The notes below the pieces were generated by a model. The model made no database searches, had not been told where the DNA came from, and saw only the letters and a program-made list of their open reading frames with translations. From Geminicoccus harenae (lineage in GTDB: Bacteria; Pseudomonadota; Alphaproteobacteria; Geminicoccales; Geminicoccaceae), in assembly GCF_019800005.1 (NCBI RefSeq), contig NZ_JABGCL010000001.1, positions 124,001 to 188,000 of the forward strand: 64,000 nucleotides of DNA, written 5' to 3'. Made by a program: the position numbers and the translations under genes. Numbering within the stretch: position 1 is the first letter of the stretch; each line of letters starts with the position of its first letter. Of this stretch, positions 52,935 through 64,000 are shown one piece after another.

Positions 52935-53327
52935 TCAGCCATCGCCCGCGGCGTGGCAGACCGCTTCCACCCGGTTGCCGTCCGGGTCGAGCAGGAAGGC
53001 GGCGTAATAGTCTGGATGATAATGCGGGCGCAGGCTGGGCGGGCCGTCGCAGCGCCCGCCCGCGGCCAGCCCGGCGGCGTGGCAGGCTCGCACCGCCGCG
53101 CGGGTCTCGGCCTTGAACGCCCAGTGGCGGCGGTCGGGCGCCCCCGCGAGGCCCGCCCGCACGGTCAGATAGCTGCGCGCCGGGTGGTGGGCGTCGGCGC
53201 GCTCGCCGAAGCCCGCCGCATCGGCCTCCGCCCAGACGCAGGGATGGCTCAGCGCCGCCATGACCGCCTGGTAGAACGGGAGCGAGCGCGCCGGATCGCT
53301 CACCGTGATCGAGACATGGTCCAGCAT
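52935..53327 (-). CDS. VOC-family (glyoxalase/bleomycin resistance) protein
   Basis: 130 residues, a single vicinal-oxygen-chelate domain. It opens MLDHVSITVSDPARSLPFYQAVMAAL and ends in DYYAAFLLDPDGNRVEAVCH, with candidate metal ligands His4, His103-105 (RPHYHPD) and Glu near EAVCH. The reaction is unknown; such proteins act in diverse isomerase, lyase or binding roles. ATG 53327 is used; the frame is open upstream through the mrp coding region. It starts 14 bases after the mrp stop, so the two are probably co-transcribed. Confidence 0.85.
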   Translation of the reverse strand: MLDHVSITVSDPARSLPFYQAVMAALSHPCVWAEADAAGFGERADAHHPARSYLTVRAGLAGAPDRRHWAFKAETRAAVRACHAAGLAAGGRCDGPPSLRPHYHPDYYAAFLLDPDGNRVEAVCHAAGDG

Positions 53328-53341
53328 CACTGCCGGACCCG

Positions 53342-54466
53342 TCACTGCCAGACGATGCGCGGGAAGGGCCTGGCCGTGCCGGTGACCTCGTCCATCTGCC
53401 GGCGGACCTCGGCGGCGATCGCGCGATACACCTCGGCATGATGCGAGGCCGAGTCGGACGCCACCACGGGCGCACCGCCGTCCGAGGTCTCGCGGATCCG
53501 GATGTCGAGCGGCACCTCGCCCAGGAACGGCACGCCGTACTTCTCGGCGCACTCTCTCGCCCCGCCATGGGCGAAGATGTCGGCGCGATGCCCGCAGTTC
53601 GGACAGCAATAATAGCTCATGTTCTCGACGATCCCGAGGATCGGCACGTCGACCTTGCGGAACATCTGGATCGCCTTGCGCGCGTCCAGCAGGGCGATGT
53701 CCTGGGGCGTGCTGACGATCACCGCCCCGGTGAGCGGCACCTTCTGCGCCATGGTGAGCTGCGCATCGCCCGTGCCCGGCGGCAGGTCGACCACCAGCAC
53801 GTCGAGCTCGCCCCATGCCACGTCGTTCAGCATCTGCTGGATGGCGCTCTGCACCATGGGCCCACGCCAGATCATCGGCGTGTCCTCCTCGACCAGATAG
53901 CCCATCGACATGGTCGGGATGCCCCAGGCGCGCACCGGCTCCAGCCGCTTGCCGTCCGGCGAGGTCGGCCGGCCCGATGCGCCCACCATGCGGGGGATCG
54001 AGGGGCCGTAGATGTCGGCGTCGAGGATGCCGGTCCGCTGGCCGATCGCGGCCAGGCCCAGCGCCAGGTTGATCGCCGTGGTCGACTTGCCGACCCCGCC
54101 CTTGCCGGACGCCACCGCGATGATCCCGCGCACGCCCGGCACGCCCTGTGGTGCGGGCTGCCCCTGCGGCCGTGCGCCGCGGGCCGCCGGTTCCTGGGGG
54201 CGGCCGGCGCCGGCCGGCCGCTCGGCGGTGAGCACCGCCGTGGCCGAGGTCACGCCCGGCAATGCCCGTACCGCGGCCTCGGCCGCCCGGCGCACCGGCT
54301 CCATTGCTTCCGCCCGGGACGGGTCGATCTCCATGGAGAAGCCGACATTGGCCCCCTTGATGACGATGCCGCCGATGATGCCCGATTCCGCCAGGTTCCT
54401 GCCGCTGCCCGGCAGCGTCACCGCCGCCAGCGCCTGCAGAACCTGTTCCTTGGTCAAGTCAGCCAT
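53342..54466 (-). CDS. apbC: Mrp/ApbC iron-sulfur cluster carrier ATPase
   Basis: 374 residues. A P-loop NTPase that carries 4Fe-4S clusters to apo-proteins. An N-terminal MIP18-like (DUF59) domain of about 95 residues (EQVLQALAAVTLPGSGRNL, IDPSRAEAMEPVRRAAEAAVRALPG) is followed by a Pro/Ala linker and the ATPase with Walker A ASGKGGVGKSTTAINLA, a deviant form typical of MinD/Mrp, and VDLPPGTGD. The cluster-binding CxxC is CCPNCG in ENMSYYCCPNCGH. The start at 54466 opens MADLTKEQVLQAL. It is divergent from hflK. Confidence 0.94.
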   Translation of the reverse strand: MADLTKEQVLQALAAVTLPGSGRNLAESGIIGGIVIKGANVGFSMEIDPSRAEAMEPVRRAAEAAVRALPGVTSATAVLTAERPAGAGRPQEPAARGARPQGQPAPQGVPGVRGIIAVASGKGGVGKSTTAINLALGLAAIGQRTGILDADIYGPSIPRMVGASGRPTSPDGKRLEPVRAWGIPTMSMGYLVEEDTPMIWRGPMVQSAIQQMLNDVAWGELDVLVVDLPPGTGDAQLTMAQKVPLTGAVIVSTPQDIALLDARKAIQMFRKVDVPILGIVENMSYYCCPNCGHRADIFAHGGARECAEKYGVPFLGEVPLDIRIRETSDGGAPVVASDSASHHAEVYRAIAAEVRRQMDEVTGTARPFPRIVWQ

Positions 54467-54604
54467 GTTGAACCCGCCTGTTGTCGTGGTCATATAGCGG
54501 ACAGACAGCCCGACTTGGAGGGCGGACGGCAGGTGTCCGATCTCGCGAGGGGAGGTTTTGGATGACGAACAGGGACCTTGGTCCCCCTGACTAGGTGAGG
54601 CTTG

Positions 54605-55816
54605 ATGCCCTGGAACCCGAATGGTGGTGGCGGATGGAACGGCGGACAGGGCGGCGGTGGTCCCTGGGCGCCGCGCCCTGGCGGCGGCGGAGGCGGCTCG
54701 CAGCCGCCTGACCTGGAAGAGCTGATCCGCAAGAGCCAGGAACGGGTCCGGCAACTCTTCCCCGGCGGTGGTGGCGGGGGCGGCGGCGGCGGGCTGCCCA
54801 GCACGCCGGTGATCGCCACGATCGCCGGCCTCGCGGTCGGCGTGTGGCTGCTCAGCGGCTTCTATTTCGTCCAGCCGGAAGAGAAGGGCGTGGAGCTGGT
54901 GTTCGGCGAGCTCAACGCCGTCACCGATTCCGGCCTGAACTACAACTGGCCCTGGCCGATCGGCTCGGTGCTCAAGCCGCAGGTAACCCGCGTCAACCGC
55001 GTCGAGGTGGGCTTCCGTTCCTCGGGTGTGACCCCGGCCGGCACCCGGGCGAACGCCCGCGAGGTGACCGAAGAGGCGCTGATGCTGACCGGCGACGAGA
55101 ACATCGTCGACATCAACTTCGTCGTGTTCTGGCGGATCAGCGACCCGGCCCTCTACCTGTTCAACATCCGCGACCCGGCCGACACGGTGAAGGCCGCATC
55201 GGAAAGCGCTATCCGCGAGCTGGTCGGCCAGACCCCGATCGCGGAGGTCACCACCGAAGGTCGCCGGCAGATCGAGCAGCGCGGCCGCGAGATCATTCAG
55301 GCCCTGATGAACGAGTACGGCGCCGGCGTCGTCATCGACGAGGTCCAGCTGCAGAAGGCTGACCCGCCGCAGGAAGTGATCGACGCGTTCCGGGATGTGC
55401 AGCGCGCCATGGCCGACCGCGAGCGTGCCCAGAACGAGGCGGAAGCGTTCGCCAACGACATCATCCCGCGTGCCCGAGGCGAGGCGGAGCGGATCCTCCA
55501 GGAAGGCCAGGCCTACCAGCAGGAGAAGATCGCCAGGGCGCAGGGCGAGGCGCAGCGCTTCCTTTCGGTGCTGACCGAGTACCGTAGCTTCCAGGACGTG
55601 ACTCGCCAGCGCATTTACATCGAAACCATGGAATCCGTGCTGAACGGTACGCAGAAGACCTTGATCGACCAGCCTAACGGCAGCCAGGGTGTGGTGCCCT
55701 ACCTGCCTCTCTCGGAACTGCCGCGTGGCGCGGCGCCTTCTGCGCGGACCCCCGCCAGCGGCGCAGGCTCACCGACGATCCTGCCCAACCCACCGACGAC
55801 CGGAGGCACGCAATGA
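54605..55816 (+). CDS. hflK: FtsH protease modulator HflK
   Basis: 403 residues. HflK and HflC form a membrane complex that regulates the FtsH protease. The N-terminal cytoplasmic segment is rich in Gly with two poly-Gly tracts (about residues 5-30 and 54-64). A membrane helix VIATIAGLAVGVWLLSGFYF follows, then the SPFH/band-7 domain (PEEKGVELVFGELN, MLTGDENIVDINFVVFWRI) and a coiled coil with EAEAFANDIIPRARGEAERIL. ATG 54605 follows AGGTGAGG. The stop overlaps the hflC start by four bases. Confidence 0.94.
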   Translation: MPWNPNGGGGWNGGQGGGGPWAPRPGGGGGGSQPPDLEELIRKSQERVRQLFPGGGGGGGGGGLPSTPVIATIAGLAVGVWLLSGFYFVQPEEKGVELVFGELNAVTDSGLNYNWPWPIGSVLKPQVTRVNRVEVGFRSSGVTPAGTRANAREVTEEALMLTGDENIVDINFVVFWRISDPALYLFNIRDPADTVKAASESAIRELVGQTPIAEVTTEGRRQIEQRGREIIQALMNEYGAGVVIDEVQLQKADPPQEVIDAFRDVQRAMADRERAQNEAEAFANDIIPRARGEAERILQEGQAYQQEKIARAQGEAQRFLSVLTEYRSFQDVTRQRIYIETMESVLNGTQKTLIDQPNGSQGVVPYLPLSELPRGAAPSARTPASGAGSPTILPNPPTTGGTQ

Positions 55817-56799
55817 CCAACCGCGTCGTCGCAACCGTCGGAGCCGCCGCCGCTGTCGTGGTGATCGGCCTTTACTCGAGCCTGTTCACCGTGAACGAGG
55901 CGCAGCAGGCGCTGGTGGTGCGGTTCGGTGAGCCGGTCCGTGAGGTCCGTGATGCCGGCCTGCACTTCAAGGTGCCGTTCGTCGACAACGTCACCTATTT
56001 CGACAAGCGGGTGCTCGACTACGATGCCACCTCGGTCGAGCTGATCCTCGGCGATCAGAAACGGCTCGTGGTGGACGCGTTCGCCCGCTATCGCATCAAC
56101 TCGGCAACCCGCTTCCGTCAGGCGGCGGGGGACGAGGAGGCCTTCCGGAGCCGGCTCGGGCCGATCCTGTCCTCCAACCTCCGCGGCGTGCTGGGCGAGG
56201 CCGGGCTGATGCAGGTGCTGAGTGCCGAGCGTGGCACGCTCATGCAGCGGATCCGGGAGCAGACCAATCGCTCGATGCAGGGCTTCGGCGTGGAGCTGGT
56301 CGACCTGCGCATCAAGCGGGCCGACCTGCCCGAGCAGAACAGCCAAGCGATCTTCCAGCGGATGCAGACCGAGCGCCAGCGCGAGGCCAACGAGCTGCGC
56401 GCCCAGGGTGCCGAGGTGGCGCAGCGGATCCGCTCGCGTGCCGATCGTGAGCGGCGCGTGCTGATCGCGGATGCCATGCGCCAGGCGGACGTGTTCCGCG
56501 GCGAGGGCGATGCGGAGGCGACCAGGATCTCAGGGGAGGCTTATGGGCAGGACCCGAGCTTCTTCCAGTTCTACCGCTCGATGGAGGCCTATCGCACGGC
56601 CCTGGCTGACGGGAACACCAACCTGGTGATCTCGCCGGACAGCGACTTCTTCCGCTACTTCCGTGAATTGGACCCCATGCAGAGCCAGGCGGCCGCAGCG
56701 CCTCCCGCTGCACCCGCCGGACAGGCGGCGCCGGCCGCGGACGAGGCGGACCGGCGGCTGGGCGCCCTGGCGCCTGAACCCCAGGCGCAACAGCCCTGA
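55813..56799 (+). CDS. hflC: FtsH protease modulator HflC
   Basis: 328 residues, partner of HflK. A short N-terminal membrane helix (VVATVGAAAAVVVIGLYSSLF) is followed by the SPFH domain (VNEAQQALVVRFGEPVREVRDAGLHFKVPFVDNV, DAFARYRINSATRF), then a coiled coil (RQREANELRAQGAEVAQRIRSRADRERRVL) and a Pro/Ala-rich tail. The start overlaps the hflK stop (ATGA). Downstream lie DUF2065 and degP, the common alphaproteobacterial order of membrane-protein quality control. Confidence 0.94.
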   Translation: MTNRVVATVGAAAAVVVIGLYSSLFTVNEAQQALVVRFGEPVREVRDAGLHFKVPFVDNVTYFDKRVLDYDATSVELILGDQKRLVVDAFARYRINSATRFRQAAGDEEAFRSRLGPILSSNLRGVLGEAGLMQVLSAERGTLMQRIREQTNRSMQGFGVELVDLRIKRADLPEQNSQAIFQRMQTERQREANELRAQGAEVAQRIRSRADRERRVLIADAMRQADVFRGEGDAEATRISGEAYGQDPSFFQFYRSMEAYRTALADGNTNLVISPDSDFFRYFRELDPMQSQAAAAPPAAPAGQAAPAADEADRRLGALAPEPQAQQP

Positions 56800-56849
56800 A
56801 TGGCGCGGGCGGGATCCGTCCCGCCCGTTCGCATGGGAACAGGCTCCCG

Positions 56850-57035
56850 ATGATGAATTTGTTGCAGACCCTGGCGCTCGTCCTGGTGGTGGAGGGTGTT
56901 CTCTGGACCCTGTTCCCCGGCACGATGCGCCGGTTCGCCGCCCGTGCTGCGGAAAGCGACGAGGGAATGCTGCGCTATGGCGGGCTGGCCTTTGCGGTCA
57001 CCGGGGTCGTCGCGGTATGGTTGCTGCGCGGCTGA
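56850..57035 (+). CDS. DUF2065 small membrane protein
   Basis: 61 residues with two membrane segments (LLQTLALVLVVEGVLWTLFP and GGLAFAVTGVVAVWLL) and a short loop with MRRFAARAAESDEGMLRYGG. The family (YjeT-like) is widely encoded beside hflC. The function is unknown. It starts ATG ATG at 56850. It lies between hflC and the Deg protease, so a minor role in the HflKC/FtsH or Deg complex is an inference. Confidence 0.85.
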   Translation: MMNLLQTLALVLVVEGVLWTLFPGTMRRFAARAAESDEGMLRYGGLAFAVTGVVAVWLLRG

Positions 57036-57202
57036 CGGGCCGGGCGGTGCGTGGCTTGCGCCATGACGCCCCTTCGCCATGACGACAGGCTGCTATGGCC
57101 GCGCGGCCGTAGCGCGCCTACATTGACGATGTCAGGTCCGGTGGGTCGCGCGCGGGCCGAGATGCCATGGCGGTCAGACGCCGTGCCAGCAGGATTTCGG
57201 GT

Positions 57203-58759
<1,557 letters not shown>

Positions 58760-58794
58760 AGCCCGCGGGGACGGGGGCGGCCCGCCGCTTCCCG

Positions 58795-59673
58795 TCAGCC
58801 GGCGGCAAACGCGCTGCGCGGGTAGCCCTGGATGAACAGCAGCGCGGTGAGGTCGCCATACCGGATCACGACCGGGGCGACCTCGGCGACCTTGGCATGG
58901 GGGCGGAAGCCCACGCCCAGCCCGGCCGCCCGGATCATCGGGATGTCGTTGGCACCATCTCCGGCGCATAAGGCATCGGCGCGGCCGAGCCCCAGCCGTC
59001 CGGTGATCTCATTGAGCGTCCTGAGCTTGGCATCGGCATCCAGCAGAGGCGGCACCAGCCGGCCGGTGAGGCGGCCGTCCTTGATCTCCAGCAGGTTGGC
59101 GTGGTGCTCGTCGAAGCCGGCCCGGGCCGCCACCGGTCCGGTGAACCGGGTGAAGCCGCCCGAGACCAGGGCGGTGTGGGCGCCATGGGCCCGCATCGTC
59201 CGCGCCAGGGTCCTGGCGCCCGGCATGAGCTGGATCCGCTCGGCGAGCAGCCGCTCGATGGCGTTCTCCTCCAGCCCGGCCAGGAGCTGCACCCGCGCCT
59301 TGACCGAGCTCGCGAAGTCCAGCTCGCCGTTCATGGTCCGCTCGGTGATCGCCGCCACCTCCGCGCGGATGCCCAGGAGGTCGGCCAGCTCGTCGATGCA
59401 CTCGGTGGTGATGATCGTGCTGTCCATGTCGCAGAGCAGGACGCGCTTGCGCCGGTCCTCGGACGGCGTCACCGCCACGTCGATCCGCCGCTCTCCGACC
59501 ATCTCGGCCAGCACCGCAACGGGCGCACTGGCGTCCTGGCCAACCTCGAACGCCACCGCCTCGCCATCCGAGAGCACCGTAGCCTCGGCCCGCAATGCCC
59601 GGGATGCTTCCGCCACCAGTGCGGGTGTCAGCAGGCGCGCGTCCGGATCGCTCACCAGCGTGACCACCGTCAT
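58795..59673 (-). CDS. serB: Phosphoserine phosphatase SerB
   Basis: Last step of serine synthesis. 292 residues. The HAD signature is LLCDMDSTIITTECIDELADL (the nucleophile is the first Asp), followed by TALVSGGFTRFTGPVA and the conserved motif GDGANDIPMIRAAGLGVGF. An N-terminal ACT-like segment of about 75 residues (TVVTLVSDPDARLLT) precedes the phosphatase. It is divergent from miaA with about 30 bases between starts. The N-terminal segment is shorter than in many SerB proteins. Confidence 0.95.
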   Translation of the reverse strand: MTVVTLVSDPDARLLTPALVAEASRALRAEATVLSDGEAVAFEVGQDASAPVAVLAEMVGERRIDVAVTPSEDRRKRVLLCDMDSTIITTECIDELADLLGIRAEVAAITERTMNGELDFASSVKARVQLLAGLEENAIERLLAERIQLMPGARTLARTMRAHGAHTALVSGGFTRFTGPVAARAGFDEHHANLLEIKDGRLTGRLVPPLLDADAKLRTLNEITGRLGLGRADALCAGDGANDIPMIRAAGLGVGFRPHAKVAEVAPVVIRYGDLTALLFIQGYPRSAFAAG

Positions 59674-59703
59674 CCCCGACTCCCGTGAATGCTGCGCTGC
59701 AAC

Positions 59704-60621
59704 ATGAAGCGCCCGGTGATCGTGATAGGCGGGCCTACCGCCAGCGGCAAGTCGGCCCTGGCGATCCGGCTGGCGCAGGCCCTGGACGGCATCGTGGTGA
59801 ACGCCGATTCGATGCAGCTCTACCGCGACCTGCCGATCCTGACCGCCCGGCCGTCGCCGGCGGACGAGCGGCTGGTTCCGCATGCCCTGTACGGCATCTG
59901 GGGCGCGCTGGAGGTCGGCTCGGCGGGGCGCTGGCTGGCACTGCTGGCCGATCTGCTCGCGCGCGAGCCGCACACCCCCCTGGTCATCACCGGCGGCACC
60001 GGCCTCTACCTGGAAGCACTCCTGCACGGCATCGCACCTGTGCCCGACATCCCGAAGGACATCCGGGCCAAGGTGCGCAGCCTGCCGCCCGAAACGCTGC
60101 ACCGGATCCTTTCGGAGGAGGACACGGCCATGGCCGACCGCCTCCGCCCGACCGACCCGCAGCGGCTGATGCGCGCCCTGGAAGTCCGGCGGGCCACCGG
60201 CCGCTCCCTGCTCGCCTGGCAGGCGGACCCGCCGGCACGAATCGATCTGGGTGTAGAACCCGAGGGCGTGGCGCTGCTGCCGGCGCGGGACGAGCTGGTC
60301 GCCCGGATCGGCCGGCGCCTGGAGCAGATGCTGGCGGCAGGGGCGCTGGACGAGCTGGCGGCATTCCTGGCCGAGCCGGCCCATGCCGGTTCGCCGCTGC
60401 TCAAGGCGGTGGGCGTGCCCGAGCTTGCCCGCGCCGTCACCGAGGCGGTCCCGTCGGCCGAGGCATTGGCGGCCGCCGCGATCGCGACCCGGCAATATGC
60501 GAAGCGACAGGTGACGTTTCTGCGTCATCGGCTGAAGGCGCTTCAGCCTTGTGCCGGTTTCGGCGACGATCTGTCGGTTCAGGAGGCAGTTTGCGCCCGG
60601 ATTCTGTCCAGGCTTCGTTGA
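59704..60621 (+). CDS. miaA: tRNA dimethylallyltransferase MiaA
   Basis: Adds the isopentenyl group to A37 of tRNAs that read UNN codons. About 305 residues. The P-loop is GPTASGKSALAI and the substrate-recognition motif NADSMQLYRDLPILTARP follows. VITGGTGLYLEALLHG is the family signature, and RQYAKRQVTFLRH lies near the C-terminus. ATG 59704 (MKRPVIVI) is the conserved start; an upstream ATG at 59689 adds five residues. It is divergent from serB. Confidence 0.95.
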   Translation: MKRPVIVIGGPTASGKSALAIRLAQALDGIVVNADSMQLYRDLPILTARPSPADERLVPHALYGIWGALEVGSAGRWLALLADLLAREPHTPLVITGGTGLYLEALLHGIAPVPDIPKDIRAKVRSLPPETLHRILSEEDTAMADRLRPTDPQRLMRALEVRRATGRSLLAWQADPPARIDLGVEPEGVALLPARDELVARIGRRLEQMLAAGALDELAAFLAEPAHAGSPLLKAVGVPELARAVTEAVPSAEALAAAAIATRQYAKRQVTFLRHRLKALQPCAGFGDDLSVQEAVCARILSRLR

Positions 60622-60746
60622 CGCTGCCCATGCACGAAGTTAGCTTGCCGCGCCCTTCGCGAGAAGGGTGAGGATGACGCTTTGCCCAAGAGGGGCACCA
60701 CCAAAACCGTAGTCCCGGAACCAGCGATTCCGGCGGAGTTCGACCG
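60622..60746 (+). other. Leader region of the ilv operon
   Basis: 125 bases with two hairpins, CCCTTC-GCGA-GAAGGG near 60657 and CCGGAA-loop-TTCCGG just before the ribosome site. Two short frames are present, but neither is rich in Ile, Leu or Val codons, and there is no T tract, so a classical attenuator is not supported. Confidence 0.3.
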
Positions 60747-62546
60747 ATGACCGACACCACCAAGCTCGCGACCGCAACGGCCGCCTCGCGCCCCATGACG
60801 GGTGCCGAGGTAGTGCTCGCGGCCCTCGTAGAGCAGGGTGTAGAGGTCATTTTCGGCTACCCCGGGGGCGCCGTCCTTCCGCTCTACGACGCGATCTTCA
60901 AGCAGGACAAGATTCGCCACGTCCTGGTGCGTCACGAGCAGGCCGCGGTGCACGCCGCGGAAGGCTATGCCCGCTCGACCGGCAAGGTCGGCGTGGTGCT
61001 GGTGACCTCGGGCCCCGGCGCCACCAACACGGTGACCGGCCTGACCGACGCGCTGATGGATTCGGTGCCGCTGGTCTGCCTGACCGGCCAGGTGCCGACC
61101 CACATGATCGGCAACGACGCCTTCCAGGAAGCCGACACGGTCGGCATCACGCGTCCCTGCACCAAGCACAACTACCTGGTGAAGGACGTCGAGGATCTGG
61201 CCTCGGCCATCCATGAGGCGTTCCACGTGGCGCGCACCGGCCGGCCCGGCCCGGTGGTGGTCGACCTGCCCAAGAACGTGCAGATGGGCCAGGCCCCCTA
61301 CAAGTCGATGGAGCAGGCGCGCATCCGTGGCCGGGTCGAGGTGCGCGAGCCGTCGATGGAGCGGATCGAGCAGGCGGTCGACCTGCTCAAGCGCGCCGAG
61401 CGGCCGGTCTTCTATGTCGGCGGCGGCGTGGTGAACTCGGGCACCGAAGCCTGTGCGACGCTCACCGAGCTGGTCCGGGCCACCGGCTACCCGGTCACGC
61501 TGACGCTGATGGGCCTGGGCGCCTATCCGGCCTCCGACCCGCAGTTCCTGGGCATGCTCGGTATGCACGGAACTTATGAGGCCAACATGGCCATGCACGA
61601 TTGCGACGTGATGGTCTGCATCGGCGCGCGCTTCGACGACCGGGTGACCGGCACCACGGCGAAGTTCTCGCCGAACTCGAAGAAGATCCACGTCGACATC
61701 GACCCGTCCTCGATCAACAAGAACATCGCGGTCGACCTGCCGATCGTGGGCGACGCCCTGCCGACCCTGCGCGCCATGCTGGACGCCTGGAACCGGCGGG
61801 ACAACGAGCCCGTGAAGAACGAGCGCACGGCGGCTTGGTGGAGCCAGATCGAGGAGTGGCGCGGCAAGAACTCGCTGGGCTTCCGCAACAGCTCGAGCCT
61901 GATCAAGCCGCAATACGCGATCCAGCGCCTCTACGAGCTGACCAGGGACCAGGACGTCTACATCACCACGGACGTCGGCCAGCACCAGATGTGGGCGGCC
62001 CAGCACTTCAAGTTCGAGAAGCCGCTGCGCTGGATGACCTCGGGCGGCCTCGGCACGATGGGCTATGGCCTGCCGGCTGCGATCGGCGTCCAGGTCGCGC
62101 ACCCGGACTCGCTGGTGGTCTGCGTGTCCGGCGACGCCTCCTGGCTGATGAACATGCAGGAGATGTCGACGGCGCTGCAGTACCGCCTGCCCGTGAAGTC
62201 GTTCATCCTGAACAACAGCTACATGGGCATGGTCCGCCAGTGGCAGGAGTTCTTCCACGGCAACCGCTATGCCGAGAGCTACAACGACAGCCTGCCGGAC
62301 TTCGTGAAGCTGGCGGAAGCCTTCGGCGCGGTGGGCTTGCGCTGCACCAGCCCGGACCAGGTGGACGACGTCATCCGCGAGATGCTGAAGGTCGACCGAC
62401 CGGTGATCGTCGACTGCGTCACCGACCAGGCCGAGAACGTCTACCCGATGATCCCGGGCGGTGCCGCCCACAACGAGATCCAGCTCGCACCCGACGATGA
62501 CTGGGGCGTGGTCAAGGGCTCCGAAGACGGCATGGTAACCGTCTGA
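60747..62546 (+). CDS. ilvB: Acetolactate synthase large (catalytic) subunit IlvB
   Basis: Condenses two pyruvates, or pyruvate and 2-oxobutyrate, the first shared step of branched-chain amino-acid synthesis. 599 residues, ThDP- and FAD-dependent. The catalytic Glu lies in LVRHEQAAVHAAEGYAR. The ThDP-binding motif is GDASWLMNMQEMSTAL..LNNSYMGMVRQWQ. The domain order is PYR (1-180), FAD-binding (200-350) and PP (390-590). GGAG lies about nine bases upstream of ATG 60747. ilvN and ilvC follow. Confidence 0.97.
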   Translation: MTDTTKLATATAASRPMTGAEVVLAALVEQGVEVIFGYPGGAVLPLYDAIFKQDKIRHVLVRHEQAAVHAAEGYARSTGKVGVVLVTSGPGATNTVTGLTDALMDSVPLVCLTGQVPTHMIGNDAFQEADTVGITRPCTKHNYLVKDVEDLASAIHEAFHVARTGRPGPVVVDLPKNVQMGQAPYKSMEQARIRGRVEVREPSMERIEQAVDLLKRAERPVFYVGGGVVNSGTEACATLTELVRATGYPVTLTLMGLGAYPASDPQFLGMLGMHGTYEANMAMHDCDVMVCIGARFDDRVTGTTAKFSPNSKKIHVDIDPSSINKNIAVDLPIVGDALPTLRAMLDAWNRRDNEPVKNERTAAWWSQIEEWRGKNSLGFRNSSSLIKPQYAIQRLYELTRDQDVYITTDVGQHQMWAAQHFKFEKPLRWMTSGGLGTMGYGLPAAIGVQVAHPDSLVVCVSGDASWLMNMQEMSTALQYRLPVKSFILNNSYMGMVRQWQEFFHGNRYAESYNDSLPDFVKLAEAFGAVGLRCTSPDQVDDVIREMLKVDRPVIVDCVTDQAENVYPMIPGGAAHNEIQLAPDDDWGVVKGSEDGMVTV

Positions 62547-62631
62547 ACCATCGCTTCCTTCGATCCCGCCGCGGCCGGCATGAGAGTGCCGGCCGCCACC
62601 GCACATACCGATAACGGGGATACCCCCGCAC

Positions 62632-64000
<1,369 letters not shown>

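Noticed and set aside
60622..60746. A short leader peptide that might attenuate ilvBNC
   Set aside because: The short frames lack Ile, Leu and Val runs and no terminator with T tract follows. Only hairpins without clear alternative pairing are seen.

Overview
The window is chromosomal DNA of an alphaproteobacterium with high G+C. Most of it is conserved housekeeping gene order. Three things point to Alphaproteobacteria: the circularly permuted two-piece tmRNA gene at 36170-36440 next to an SspB-type adaptor, the pdxJ-acpS-lepB-rnc-era-recO order, and an ATP synthase F1 operon (atpHAGDC) without the Fo genes downstream of priA. The G+C and general content would suit a Rhodospirillales or Geminicoccaceae-like lineage, but that placement is a guess. 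No phage, insertion sequence, CRISPR array or restriction system is visible.

Layout. 1-4771: a cut-off CDKN3-like dual-specificity phosphatase (minus), a ComM/YifB AAA+ protein and an MHYT-PAS hybrid histidine kinase. 4873-11608: the co-directional block pdxJ, acpS, lepB, rnc, era, recO, parC. 11667-13120: the molybdoenzyme msrP, then a gene-poor stretch with a candidate structured small RNA on the minus strand. 13121-21046 (minus): carA, carB, greA, an ELM1-family gene, trxB and a LysR regulator, tightly packed. 21335-25739: yqeY, dnaG, rpoD, the macromolecular-synthesis group. 25813-30039: a less conserved stretch with a GNAT acetyltransferase, a small secreted protein, a tRNA with anticodon CAT (probably tRNA-Ile2), a DUF2270 membrane protein and an MHS-family MFS transporter. 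30270-36050: an exbB-exbD-tonB operon, a pair of membrane proteins of the TIGR02587/TIGR02588 type, an OmpA-like lipoprotein and thyX. 36170-37046: permuted ssrA and sspB. 37196-44696: fumC, an AsmA-like protein, xerC and priA. 44931-46385: an RTX-repeat protein lying between priA and the ATP synthase operon (46628-51526). 51630-64000: a GAF histidine kinase, a VOC protein, the Mrp/ApbC iron-sulfur carrier, hflK-hflC-DUF2065-degP, serB, miaA, and ilvB-ilvN-ilvC, where ilvC is cut by the window edge.

How the genes work together. Several quality-control functions lie close to one another: tmRNA tagging with SspB delivery to ClpXP, HflKC with DegP for membrane and periplasmic proteolysis, and MsrP for repair of oxidised periplasmic proteins. 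ExbB-ExbD-TonB powers outer-membrane uptake and has a dyad that could be an iron-responsive operator just upstream. The most novel-looking items are the candidate small RNA at 12849-13013, the permuted ssrA next to sspB with its unusual tag ANDNSRLALAA, the RTX gene between priA and atpH, and the large extracytoplasmic insert in the MHS transporter. I did not find a clearly undescribed multi-gene system.
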